Source: Phytohabitans suffuscus (lineage in GTDB: Bacteria; Actinomycetota; Actinomycetes; Mycobacteriales; Micromonosporaceae). Taken from it: a stretch of 64,000 nucleotides of DNA. The stretch is taken from contig NZ_AP022871.1 in NCBI RefSeq assembly GCF_011764565.1, forward strand, positions 5,766,320-5,830,319, written 5' to 3'. The position numbers and the translations under genes are program-made. How positions within the stretch are numbered: the first letter of the stretch is position 1; each line of letters begins with the position of its first letter. This document shows positions 42,531 through 52,700 of the stretch, one piece after another. Below the pieces are notes generated by a model. That model made no database searches, had not been told where the DNA came from, and worked only from the letters and a program-made list of their open reading frames with translations.

Positions 42531-43043
42531 ATGACGGGGACGGACGTGGTGGACGCCACAAAATCGAGCCCGCCTCCGGGCGGCGGTCGCCAGCCCCAGG
42601 GCGGCGACCCGACACATAACAGCGAGGGCGGCGTCGACGCGAGCCTGCTCCGCAAGCCACGCTGGCGCGACCGCATGAGCACCACCCTCGCGGTGATCCG
42701 CGCCAACCCGACCGGCCGCGTGGTGCTCAAGGTCGCGGTGGGCCTGGCCGGCCTCCTGGTGGTGGCGATCGGCGCACTGCTGATCCCGTTGCCCGGCCCC
42801 GGTTGGCTGATCGTCCTGGGTGGACTCGGCATCTGGGCCATCGAGTTCTCCTGGGCCCGACGCCTGCTCACCTTCACCCGCCGCTACCTTCGCATGTGGA
42901 CACGCTGGGTAACCCGCCAGTCCTGGACCGTCCGCATAGCGATCGGCCTGTCCGGCATGCTCTTCGTCGGCGCGGTGGTGTGGGCATCGGTGTGGGTGAG
43001 CTTCGACATCAACCTCGCGGAAGAGGTTCTCAACCGCGTCTGA
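42531..43043 (+). CDS. TIGR02611/PGPGW-family membrane protein
   Basis: A 170-aa protein. A polar Pro/Gly-rich N-terminus is followed by three hydrophobic segments (VVLKVAVGLAGLLVVAIGAL; WLIVLGGLGIWAIEFSWARR; IAIGLSGMLFVGAVVWASVW). The family hallmark IPLPGPGWLIVLGGLGIWA is intact. The function of this widespread actinobacterial group is unknown. ATG 42531 is preferred to a GTG eight codons upstream because GGGGGGAAG precedes it by about nine bases. Confidence 0.85.
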   Translation: MTGTDVVDATKSSPPPGGGRQPQGGDPTHNSEGGVDASLLRKPRWRDRMSTTLAVIRANPTGRVVLKVAVGLAGLLVVAIGALLIPLPGPGWLIVLGGLGIWAIEFSWARRLLTFTRRYLRMWTRWVTRQSWTVRIAIGLSGMLFVGAVVWASVWVSFDINLAEEVLNRV

Positions 43044-43164
43044 GCGGGGCTCGCGCGGTGGTGCGCGCTTCCTGTGAGGGGCGCGTTCTCTGCGAGGGGG
43101 CGCGACGCGCCGGGGTACTGAGGTGCGAGGCGGGGAGTGGATCGGGTACAGTCGTGCGCGCTGA

Positions 43165-43239
43165 GGGCGATTAGCTCAGCGGGAGAGCGCTTCGTTCACA
43201 CCGAAGAGGTCACTGGTTCGATCCCAGTATCGCCCACCA
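43165..43239 (+). tRNA. tRNA-Val (CAC)
   Basis: A complete cloverleaf: acceptor GGGCGAT pairs with ATCGCCC, D-arm GCTC/GAGC, anticodon stem CTTCG/CGAAG with loop TTCACAC giving anticodon CAC, T-arm ACTGG TTCGATC CCAGT, discriminator A and an encoded CCA. A TACAGT -10-like sequence lies just upstream. Its 3' part overlaps the convergent serine recombinase gene, so the tRNA is probably the element's attachment site. Confidence 0.95.
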
Positions 43240-44830
43240 TAGTTGTCAGTAGACGAACCGCCTGGTTCGTGTCCGGGGCTGGTCCATCGAGGGCCGGCCC
43301 TTCAGCGTTTCCGGCGAGCGGGAGCCGGAAGACTGGTCGGACAGTGTTGTCGGCGAGCATGGTGATCTCGTGGATGAGGGCGTCGAAGAGGCCCTTACGG
43401 GTGTGGGGCTCGTCGCTTGCGAGGATCTGTCGGATTTCGTTGCTCAGTGCGGCCAGATCGGTCGGGCTGAGTGCTTGCGGGGGTTGGTCGAGTTGAAGTT
43501 GGAGGTCGGCCTTGCGGCCGCGTAGGTGCCGGGTTTGATCCTTGAGCAGGGTGATCCGTTCGCGGATCTGGCCGTCATCGTCGTCGAGGGTGCCGCGCTC
43601 GAACGCGGTCAGGTAGCGGTCGGTCGCAGCGGCGGCGGTTTGGAGTTCGCGTTCGACGGCGGCGAGTTGGTTGCGTAGGTCGCTGGTGGCGGCGGTATGG
43701 CGTTCTTGGAAGGTGGCGACGGCTTTGTTGATGAGGTCGTCGTGGGTGGTGTAGAAGTCGAGCAGGGCGGCTGCCATGGCTTGCTCGAGGTCGTCGGCGT
43801 TGAGTCGGTAGACGTCGCAGCCGGCTTTGGTGCCGTACCTCGCGCGGCTCCAGCAGGTGTAGTAGCGGTAGGTCTTGTAGCGGCCTTTCGCGGCGGTGCC
43901 GATGTAGCCGCGCCCGCATTGCGGGCAGAGGATCTTGCCGGTGAGGCTGTAGTCCGAAGGGTTCGCTGCACGTTGTCCGATGTCAGTTGATCGCTTGTTG
44001 AGGATGCGCTGGGCGAGGTCGAACTGGGTCTGGGTGATGATGGGCTGGTGGGCATCGGGGACGACGATGTCCCGAAACGTCTTCTCGCCGAGGTAGGTGC
44101 GGTTGACGAGAATCATCGTGACCGTGTGGGGAGACCAGGCCTTGCCCATCCTGGTACGGAGGCTGCGGCTGTTGAGCTCGGTGGCGATGCTCTTAGTACC
44201 GAGCCGATCGCGGGCGTAGAGGTCGAAGATCGTCTGCACGGTTGCGGCCTCGGCTGGGTCGATGACGAGCCGGTCGACAGTACGGTCGATTTGGTAGCCG
44301 AGCGGGCGGGCGCCGCCGGTCCATAGCCCTTTAGCGGCCTTGCGTTCCATGCCGGAGATGACCCTATCGATGATGGTCTCGCGTTCGAACTCGGCGAACA
44401 CGCCGAGCATCTGGACCAGCATTCGGCCGACCGGGGTGGAGGTGTCGAACGGTTCGGTGGCGGAGCGGAACACGACGCCGGCCTCGGACAGGTCGTCGAG
44501 CAGTGCGGTGAGGTCTCGCAGGCTGCGGGAGAACCGGTCGACGCGATACACCAGTAGCGTGTCGAACAGGCCGGCCCTGGCTGCCCGTAACGCCTTTTGT
44601 AGGTCTTGGCGATCGGTGCTGGCGCCCGAAGCGTCGTCGGAATACACCGCGACGATGTGGCAGTCGCCGGGTTGGGATGCGACGAAGGCCTCAAGCTTGG
44701 TTCGCTGGGCTTCCAAACTGAACGGTTGGTGGTCCTCGTCGGTGGAGCGGCGGATGTAGATCGCGATGCGGCCCATGCCGCTGCGTTCGACCTGCCGAAT
44801 GTGACCGGTGCGGCGCGTTTTCTTGCCCAT
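43196..44830 (-). CDS. Large serine recombinase (integrase)
   Basis: A 544-aa large serine integrase. The N-terminal resolvase domain begins about residue 20 (GRIAIYIRRSTDEDHQPFSL; the Ser after RR is the nucleophile), with YRVDRFSRS and the E-helix EFERETIIDRVISGM. The recombinase domain follows (WSPHTVTMILVNRTYLGEK), then the zinc ribbon (ILCPQCGRGYIG ... YYTCWSR with Cys at KAGCDVY) and a coiled-coil. The last residues, GDTGIEPVTSSV, are read from the antisense strand of tRNA-Val, stopping in its anticodon loop. ATG 44830 has GGGGTGA seven bases upstream; ATG 44776 is an alternative. Confidence 0.93.
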   Translation of the reverse strand: MGKKTRRTGHIRQVERSGMGRIAIYIRRSTDEDHQPFSLEAQRTKLEAFVASQPGDCHIVAVYSDDASGASTDRQDLQKALRAARAGLFDTLLVYRVDRFSRSLRDLTALLDDLSEAGVVFRSATEPFDTSTPVGRMLVQMLGVFAEFERETIIDRVISGMERKAAKGLWTGGARPLGYQIDRTVDRLVIDPAEAATVQTIFDLYARDRLGTKSIATELNSRSLRTRMGKAWSPHTVTMILVNRTYLGEKTFRDIVVPDAHQPIITQTQFDLAQRILNKRSTDIGQRAANPSDYSLTGKILCPQCGRGYIGTAAKGRYKTYRYYTCWSRARYGTKAGCDVYRLNADDLEQAMAAALLDFYTTHDDLINKAVATFQERHTAATSDLRNQLAAVERELQTAAAATDRYLTAFERGTLDDDDGQIRERITLLKDQTRHLRGRKADLQLQLDQPPQALSPTDLAALSNEIRQILASDEPHTRKGLFDALIHEITMLADNTVRPVFRLPLAGNAEGPALDGPAPDTNQAVRLLTTMVGDTGIEPVTSSV

Positions 44831-44970
44831 GGATATCACCCCATGATCAATACGGATTTGGATCATCGAACGTCGCTCCATCCGGAACCGTCGTCAAGTC
44901 GCCCTGAAGTCCTCGAAAACGCGAATCAGCCGGCCTCACCATCGGTGGGGCCGGCTGGTTCGCCTCAGTC

Positions 44971-45165
44971 CTATTGGCCTGTCACTGTTTTGCGCTGGCG
45001 GCGTTGCCACCAGGCAGCGATCATCGAGGCCATCGCCTCGACCGCCTGTTCCTCGTCCTCACGGCTCATGGGCACGACCTCAGGTGGCTGTACCCGAATT
45101 GTTGGTGTCTTTCGTTTGCGGCCCTTAGTCGATCGGACTTCGGGATCACCGTTGGGTTCGGCCAG
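44971..45165 (-). CDS. Small basic protein upstream of the integrase
   Basis: An open frame of 64 residues in the same direction as the integrase, 140 bp before it. The basic N-terminal half (VRSTKGRKRKTPTIRVQPPE) is followed by an acidic helix (MSREDEEQAVEAMASMIAAW). It resembles small proteins that precede serine recombinases in actinobacterial elements and might be a directionality or regulatory factor. The only start covering the whole frame is CTG at 45165, directly after an in-frame stop; GTG 45075 or ATG 45069 would give about 32-34 residues. So it is either an unusual start or a damaged gene. Confidence 0.4.
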   Translation of the reverse strand: MAEPNGDPEVRSTKGRKRKTPTIRVQPPEVVPMSREDEEQAVEAMASMIAAWWQRRQRKTVTGQ

Positions 45166-45606
45166 CTAGGTGGTCCTATGGGTGTGTAGATCTGGAGACC
45201 AGATCCAGGGGGTAGGCGCTGACGTCATGACAGCCTCCAATCCGATCGGGGTAGTCGGGCGTACGCCAACCCAGACGGCCGCTGTCAGCTCGTTCGAACG
45301 CGAACGCCACCAGTCACGACCTGACAACACCTAACGGCGCAGGTAGAAGGCCTCCCGCCGATGCGCTGGTGGACCGGCCACACCTTCGGCCGCGACAATT
45401 GGGCTGGAGGCGGAGGAGACTGGATACCTCGCTGCGCAGGTTCGAATCCCCGGCGGGTCCCGTACAACATGGGAACGCGGCGCGACCAGCGGCGATCCGA
45501 CGTTCGTCGTGCTGGACGGCACGTGGCCGCTGCCGCTGCGAGGGCTCTAAGCTTTGTCTTCGGTTCAGCTTGACGGGGTGCACATCACGGGTTATCGGTT
45601 GGGCGT
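45166..45606. other. 441-bp region, probably element remnant
   Basis: No clear gene. It contains a 7-bp perfect hairpin GATCTGG-AGA-CCAGATC (45189-45205) in front of the small basic protein gene, which could be an operator or recombinase site. A stretch near 45440-45470 resembles a tRNA T-arm (GGTTCGAATCC) without a matching cloverleaf. Confidence 0.35.
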
Positions 45607-45834
45607 GTGCCCCGTGCGTATTTGGTCAGGCGGTTGCCGCTCGGCGAGGGTCGGCCACCAGGCTTCGACCCGCAACGCTCCAAACAGCGCCATGCCGTCG
45701 AGTGCGGGATCAACCGGCTAAAACGCAACCGATCGATCGCGACACGGTACGACAAACTCGCCGTACGCTACGAAGCCACCGTACACATCGCCGCGATCAA
45801 CGAATGGCTGTAGCCGACTTTGGTACACGCCCTA
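45607..45834 (+). mobile_element. IS5-family transposase remnant with right end
   Basis: The end of the frame matches the C-terminus of IS5-family DDE transposases: DPQRSKQRHAVECGINRLKR, NRSIATRYDKLAVRYEA, AAINEWL, stop at 45813. The rest of the transposase is absent upstream. The following 21 bases end ACACGCCCTAG (45824-45834), which equals the outer arm of the palindrome at 27481-27528 and is probably the right terminal repeat. Confidence 0.8.
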
Positions 45835-46188
45835 GGGGCGATGACTTTGCGTGTGTCCTGGATCACCGACTTGGCAGTGATCGATCCGTAAGGTAAGTAA
45901 GTCCATCTTTTGTTCTCGTTGCGGGCGGTTTGATGTTGACTGGAAGTCGGTAGCTAATTGATGGGTTTCTAGTGATAGGGGGTAGATGAACAGCGTTTCG
46001 CCGTGTCCATCCTCATTCACTTTGGACTCCCGTCGCTCCGAGGATTTGGTGGCGTTCGGTGATCGTTGGGGATCTCGATGTCGACGTTCGGGTGGTTTTC
46101 GTGACGGTGGGTAGGGGTGGTTGACATCAATGTTCGGCGCCCTTTACTGTCCGGTCTGCCTTGATCACTGTGCGCGAAGGCGGTTGGT
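45835..46188. other. 354-bp AT-richer upstream region of the LamG gene
   Basis: The region is visibly less GC-rich than its surroundings. No gene is recognised on either strand. A promoter for the LamG gene lies at its end. Confidence 0.45.
46121..46148 (+). promoter_or_regulatory. Candidate sigma70-type promoter of the LamG gene
   Basis: TTGACA at 46121-46126 and TTTACT at 46143-46148 with 16-bp spacing, 40 bp before the LamG gene start. A perfect -35 is uncommon in this genome. Confidence 0.5.
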
Positions 46189-49100
46189 GTGGTTCCCCTG
46201 CGATTGGCTGGATTCCGGCTGATACTGCTTGTTCTGTTGACGGTTTTTGCAGTCCTTGTTTCGGCCGTCGATGCTCCAGCTGTTTTCGGTGCGCCGCCGG
46301 TTGCTGAGGCGCCGGTGCCGGCGCCTGAGGTGGAAGGGGCGGCGGAGGCTCGGGCTTTGGCCGCTGCGGCGGTGTCGGGGCGGCCGGTGGAGGTGGCTGG
46401 TTCGCGGGCGCCGGATGCGCGGACGTTGGCGAATCCGGATGGTTCGCTGGTGTTGGAGTCGTATGCGGTGCCGCGATGGACGGATCGGTTGGGTGGCTGG
46501 CATCAGATTGACACGTCGCTGCGTTTGGACGAGGGTCGAGTGGCGCCGGTGGCCACTTTGGCGGATGTGCGGTTCTCTCCGGGCGGCGTCGAGCCGCTTG
46601 CGGCGTGGTCGGTTGGGGGCGGACAGCTTGGGCTGTCGTGGTCGCAGCCTCTGCCTGTTCCCCGGTTGGAAGGTGACACCGCTGTCTACGCCGATGTCCT
46701 GCCCGAGGTGGATTTGCGGGCTCGGGCCCTCGCGGACGGGTTGACGTGGTCGGTGGTGGTGCGGTCGCGGCAGGCGGCGGCGCATCCGGCCTTGAGCAGC
46801 TTGCGGTTTGGCCTGTCTGCGTCGGGGTTGACGGTGCGCGGCCGTGCCGAGAGTGGGTTCGAGGTCGTTGACGGTGCGGGTGTTGTGGTGGTCTCGGCCG
46901 GTGGGGCGTTGATGTGGGACTCGTCCGGTGTCGAGCCGGCACCGGCAGGTCGGAAGGCACCTAGGGCGGCGGACGGCGAAGGGCTGCGGGAGGTTCCGGA
47001 TCACTCCCGGAAGGCGGAGCTGCCGACCATTGTGGATGGTGACGATTTGGTGATCGTGCCGGATCCGGGTCTTTTGCTGGGGTCGGAGACGGTGTTTCCG
47101 GTGGTGATTGATCCGTGGACGACGATCAACCGGATGCGGTGGGGGTACGCGGGGTCGACCAACGCCACCCGGGATGACGGGGTGGCGCGGGTGGGCCGTG
47201 ACACGGATGGCAGTGGGAACTATCGGTCGTTCTTCGCGTTCAACCTGTCCAGCCTGGCCGGGAAGACGATTCGGTCGGTGAAGTTTTTGACGACGATGAC
47301 GCATTCCTGGTCGTGTGGTTCGACGCCAGTGAGCCTGTACCGGTCGGAGGATCTGGGGTCGTCGGGTAAGCAGGCGTGGGATGGTCCGAATCTGCAGCTG
47401 TGGTTGGAGGAGCGGTCGGGTCACGCGCACAAGCCGTCTGGTGGGGTGGGCTGCTCGGATGATCCGCAGCCGGATATGCCGATGGAGTTCGCGCCGACGG
47501 CGTTGAAGACCGACGTCGGCAACAACGCGGGACAGCCGAACTACACGTTGGCGTTGTCGGCGCGTCGGTCGGATGGGTCGGGGGAGTCGACGCAGGAGTA
47601 TTGGAAGAAGTTCAGCCCGTCGGCGACGAAGCTGTCGGTGGAGTACAACACGCCACCGAACACGCCCACTGCGGCGCAGCTCGCGATGCACGCCGATTAC
47701 ACCGCTCCGGCGCAGGCGTGCGTGTCGGGCACCGGCCGGCCAGCCGTGCGTGCGACGCGGCCGTGGTTGAAGGCGGTCCTGACGGATCCGGACGGTTCCA
47801 ACGGTGGGAAGCTGTCGGGGTCGTTCGCTTTGCAGAAGTGGAGCGGTACGAGCTGGGGCGGCGTCGCCGGCTGGCCGAAGACGAAGTCGGGTGTGGCGCC
47901 GGGGCGAAGGCGGAGTTGCAGTTGGGCGCCAGCGACGCGGTGGGTGGGGATCTGTTGCGGTGGCAGGTGCGCACCAGCGACACGCTGGGTGGTACGTCGG
48001 CGGGCTGGTCGCCGTGGTGCGAGTTCGAGGTGGATGGAACCCCGCCGGAGTTGTCGCCGACGGTCGCCGCCGCGGACGGGGTCTATCTGGAGTCGCCGCC
48101 CGATGACCAGGCGCGTGGCGGGTTGGGTGTGTCAGGCCGGTTCACGTTCGGTGCGAACGGCCAGGCGGATGTATACGACTACGTGTACCAGCTTGACGAT
48201 GGGGTGCAGCGGGTGGTGGCGGCGCCGATCCTGGGCGGCTCGGTGACGGTGTGGGTGACGCCTACGCATCCGTTGGAGAATGTCCTGACCGTGCGGTCGC
48301 GGGACCAGGCCGGAAACGCGTCTGCACCGTACGACTATGTGTTCCTGGTGGCGGAGGCGCCCGGACCGAGCACGGTGTGGGCGATGGACGAGGCGTCCGG
48401 TACTACTCTCACCAACGGTGTGGCTGGCGGGCCGACGGCGACGATCAGCGGGGCGGCGCGCGGTACCGGGCGGCTGCTGGGCACCAGCGTCAGCACCGGC
48501 ACTGATCGTGGTTTGTCGTTCGACGGTGTCAACGATGCCGCGACCACCGCCACGGCCGTGGTGGACACGACGAAGAGCTTCAGCGTCGCCGCTTGGCTGC
48601 GGGTCACGCCGGGCGCGACGGGCTACCGGACGGCGATATCCCAGGTCGGTTCGTCGTGGTCCGGGTTCTATCTGCAGCGCACCGCGGCTGGACACTGGGC
48701 GTTCATGATGCCCAGCGCGGACGGGAGCCCGACGAACGTCTTCGCCGAAGCGGGCGACCCGGCGCGGGAGGGAGTGTGGACCCATCTGGCTGGTGTGTAC
48801 GACGCGCACGGGGCACAGCTGCGCCTGTACGTGAACGGTCAGCTGGCCGCGACCAATACCCGGATCGGGGAGTGGAGCGCGACCGGCCAACTCGTCCTTG
48901 GCCGAGCGTTTTCCAGCGGCGCCACGACGGACTGGTGGAACGGTGACCTGGGCGAGGTACGGATCTGGCATCGGGTGATCGACCCGGAGTTGGACCTCGC
49001 CCCGTTGGTCGAGCCGGTGAGTTCTGGGGTCTGGGAGATGGAAGACTTCGACGAGGACACTCCGCGGCAGGAGAGCGACCTTTCCGAGTACCAGCGGTCG

Positions 49101-49685
49101 GTCACCCTGTCGACCGGGACCAGTGTGCTGTGGTGCGACGGGTACAACTTCTCTGGTGGACTGTGTTTCGACGGCAGCAGCGGCTCGGCGGACACCGCGA
49201 CACCGGTGCTGCGCACAGAGCAGTCCTACACCATCAGCGCGTGGGTACAGATGCCCGCGACCACTGATCCGGCGGTGCGCACGGCGGTGTCGCAGAGCGG
49301 AACCAACTCCCATGCGACGCGGATCGGGTTCAACGGCGCCGCCGACCAGTTCATCTTCCGTACCGTCCCGTCCGACACGATCGGGGCGGCTGGCTCCACG
49401 CTGTCCTATGTGGTCACGCCGGCACCGCCGGTCGGCACGTGGATGCATGTCGCTGGTGTGTGGGACGCCACCGCCCGGGAGATGCGCCTGTATGTCAACG
49501 GCGTCAGGGTTAGCCAGACCACCGCGGTCGGCACCCCGTTCGCGGCCAGCGGGCCGTTGAACATTGGCAAGGACAAACTCAACGGCGTGTGGGGCGACTA
49601 CTGGAAAGACGGCGTCGATCGGGTCCGGGTCTGGACCGGGGCGCTGAGCGACGCACAGATCACCGCGCTGTTTACCGAACCCTGA
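46189..49685 (+). pseudogene. Secreted LamG-domain protein, frameshifted
   Basis: A large exported protein whose reading frame changes once. The first frame gives a signal peptide (FRLILLVLLTVFAVLVSA), a region typical of proteins encoded next to actinobacterial RHS genes (SLVLESYAVPRWTDRLGGWH, VIDPWTTINRMRWGYAGSTN, a DNRLRE-like domain) and ends usefully near 47900. The second frame carries two LamG/concanavalin-like domains (about 48370-49010 and 49025-49680; FSVAAWLRVTPGATGYRTAI, YTISAWVQMPATTDPAVRTA, GTWMHVAGVWDATAREMRLY). One extra G at 47901-47904 joins them into about 1165 residues. It probably forms a surface partner of the following RHS protein. Confidence 0.82.
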
Positions 49686-49704
49686 CTGAACCTGATCGTT
49701 GCCG

Positions 49705-49729
49705 GGTGCCGGCGGACCACGCCGGCACC
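49705..49729 (+). terminator. Hairpin between LamG and RHS genes
   Basis: A perfect 10-bp stem (GGTGCCGGCG with CGCCGGCACC) and a 5-nt loop lie 20 bp after the LamG gene stop. It could end or attenuate transcription into the RHS gene. Confidence 0.55.
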
Positions 49730-49761
49730 TGGATGGTGTAGCCCTTTCTGCGGAGGCGGTT

Positions 49762-52700
49762 ATGAGCGGCGTACGACCGGGCCGGCGGCACTTCTCGATC
49801 CGATGGGGCCGTGGCGTGCGAGTGTTGGCCGCCGGCGTGAGCGTGCTGCTGGCGGTGACACTCACCGGCCAGCCGCCGGCATCCGCCGAGCCAGCCCCGA
49901 CCCCGTTCACCGGGGAGGCCGCGCAGCGCTACAAGCCGGTGCGCGGCGCCGACGCGAAACCCGCCACACTACCCGCGGACACGACCGCAGCCGCGAACCT
50001 TGCCCGCCCGGCACCGGTCTGGCCGAAGGCCGGCACCGCGGTCGTCACACTGCCCACCACGGCCGCGCGGTCAGCCGCCATCGGTGGGGTGAAGGCCGGC
50101 TCCTTGCCGGTCCAGATCTCCGCACCGGTCACCGAAGCCGCGGCGAAAGCGGCTGTCCCGGCCAAGGTGAAGGTTGACCTGCTGAGCGAGGTACAGGCCC
50201 GAACGGTCGGTGTGAACGGCCTGCTGCTGCGGGTGGGGCGCGCTGACGGCGGTACTGGCGCCGCCACGGTGAATGTGAGGGTGGACTACACCGCGTTCCG
50301 GCATGCGTACGGCGCGGACTGGGCAAGCCGGCTGCGGCTGGTCCAGCTTCCCGGCTGCGCCCTCACCGGCGCCTCAACCGCCTGCGCGCCCGAACCGCTT
50401 GCATCCCGCAACAATGTGCGGGCCGGCACCGTCGACGCCGATGTCGCCGCCACTTCAGAAACCCTGATGGCGTTGATGGCCGGGCCGTCGGGAGGCACCG
50501 GTGACTTCAAGGCATCGAGCTTGGCCTCCTCCTCCAGTTGGGCGCACGGCGGCAACACCGGCGGATTCACCTGGTCCTACCCGATGCGGAGCCCACCTGC
50601 GGCGGGCGGACCGGCACCGTCGATCGGTCTGTCGTACGCGTCGCAGAGTGTCGACGGTCGGAGCGCGGCGACGAACAACCAGCCTGGGCCGATCGGCGAA
50701 GGGTTCGGCTTCGAGCCGGGTTTCATCGAACGCCGATTCAAGTCCTGCGCCGACGACATGGACACCCCGAACGCCAACAACAGCAGCCATGAGACCGGTG
50801 ACCTGTGCTGGGTCACGACGAACGGCAATCTCGTGGAGAACGCGACCCTCTCGCTGGGCGGCGCGTCGGTGGAACTTCTCAAGGGCTCCGACGGCAAGTG
50901 GCACCCACGCAAGGAGGACGGCTCCAAGGTCGAACTGCTGACCACGCCCGCCTACGGGAACGGGGACAACAACAACGAGTTTTGGAAGGTCACCACTGCG
51001 GACGGCACCCAGTACTGGTTCGGCCGTCACCAGCTGCCCGGCTGGTCGTCCGGGCGGCCGACCACCAACTCGGTCCTGACCGTTCCGGTGTTCGGCAACA
51101 ACCCTGGCGAGGACTGTTACACCAGCAGCTTCGCCACCGCGCATTGCGACCAGGCCTGGCGGTGGAACCTGGACTACGTCCAGGACGTGCACGGCAACAC
51201 CATGTCGTTGTGGTGGGCCAGGGAGACGAACTATTACGCCCAGAACGTCGCCACCGCGAGTCCGGTCGACTACCACCGGGGTGGCCACCTGCTGCGGATC
51301 GACTACGGCAGCGACAACCGGGACAACAACGAGTACGCCGCAGCCGCACCGTATGTGGAGAACACGCCGGCTCGGGTGGACTTCACGAACGTCGACCGTT
51401 GCCTGTCCAACTGCGGCACGAAGGACGAGACGACCTGGCCGGACACTCCGTGGGACCAGGAATGCACCGCCACCACCAACCCCTGCCTGAACGGCTCACC
51501 CACCTTCTGGTCCAGCAAGCGACTCACCGTGATCACCACGAAGGTGTGGAAGGCGGCCACATCCAGCTACCAGCCGGTCGACTCGTGGACGCTGCGGCAT
51601 TCCTTCCCTGACCCTGGTGACGGCACACGCGCCGGGCTGTGGCTGGAAGGGATCACGCAGCGTGGCCTCAATGGCACCACCATCACCATGCCCGAAGTGA
51701 CCTTCGAGGGCATCCAGATGCAGAACCGGGTCGACGACGACGGCGCGGACTGGGCGCTGGCGATGAACTGGTGGCGGGTCAACTCCATCCGCACCGAGAC
51801 CGGCAGTGAAATCTTCGTCACCTACAGCGGCCCGCAATGCGTCGCCGACACCAACGTGCCTTCACCCACCGCGCTGGACAACAACCGGATGCGCTGCTAC
51901 CCGGTCAAATGGACCCCGCCCACCTACGACGACCCGGTCTTGGATTACTTCCACAAGTACGTCGTCGACGAGGTGCAGCAGATAGACCACACCGGCGGCG
52001 CGGAAACCCTGCTGACCAGGTACCAATACCTGAACCCGGACAACCTGCCGCTGTGGCACCACAACGACGACGACGGCCTCACCCCCGACGACCGGCTGAC
52101 CTGGGGCAGTGGCGCGGCTATCCCATCGTCGTCACCCGGGTTGGTGAAGGCGCCGACGAAACCAGGACCGAGACCCTCTACTTCCGTGGCATGCACGGCG
52201 ACAAGCTCGCCAGCGGCGGTACCCGCACCGCCACCGTGCAAGGCATCGAAGGTGGGGCGGCCACCGACTACGACCACTACGCCGGCATCCCTCGCGAGCA
52301 GATCACCTGGCTCGGCACCAGCGTGTTGTCTGCGGCGGTCAATGAACCCTGGCGGTCCGACCCACCCACCGCGACCCGATCCGGCACCCCGGTCGCCGAG
52401 GCCCGCTACGCGCGGATCCGCACGGTCAAGACCCGGAACGCCCTCGACGGCGTCAACAACTGGCGACGCACCACCGCCACCACGACCTACGACAGCTACG
52501 GCATGCCCACCACCGTGGACGATCGCGGCGACGACGCCACCGCCACCGACGACCGCTGCGTGGTCACCGAGTACGCCCGCAACATCACCAACCCCGCCTG
52601 GCTGCTGTCGCCAGTCAAGCGTGTGCACGGCTGGGCCGACGACTGCGCCACCCCACCAACCGCCGCGAACCAGGTGACCACCGACACCAAGTTCACCCTG

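Noticed and set aside
45371..45470. Second tRNA gene
   Set aside because: A T-arm-like GGTTCGAATCC and GGCGGGTCC end are visible, but acceptor, T-stem and anticodon arms do not pair; at most a tRNA-derived scar.
47601..49685. Separate LamG gene starting inside the preceding frame
   Set aside because: The join is better explained by one missing G at 47901-47904; there is no signal peptide or ribosome site at the second frame's start.
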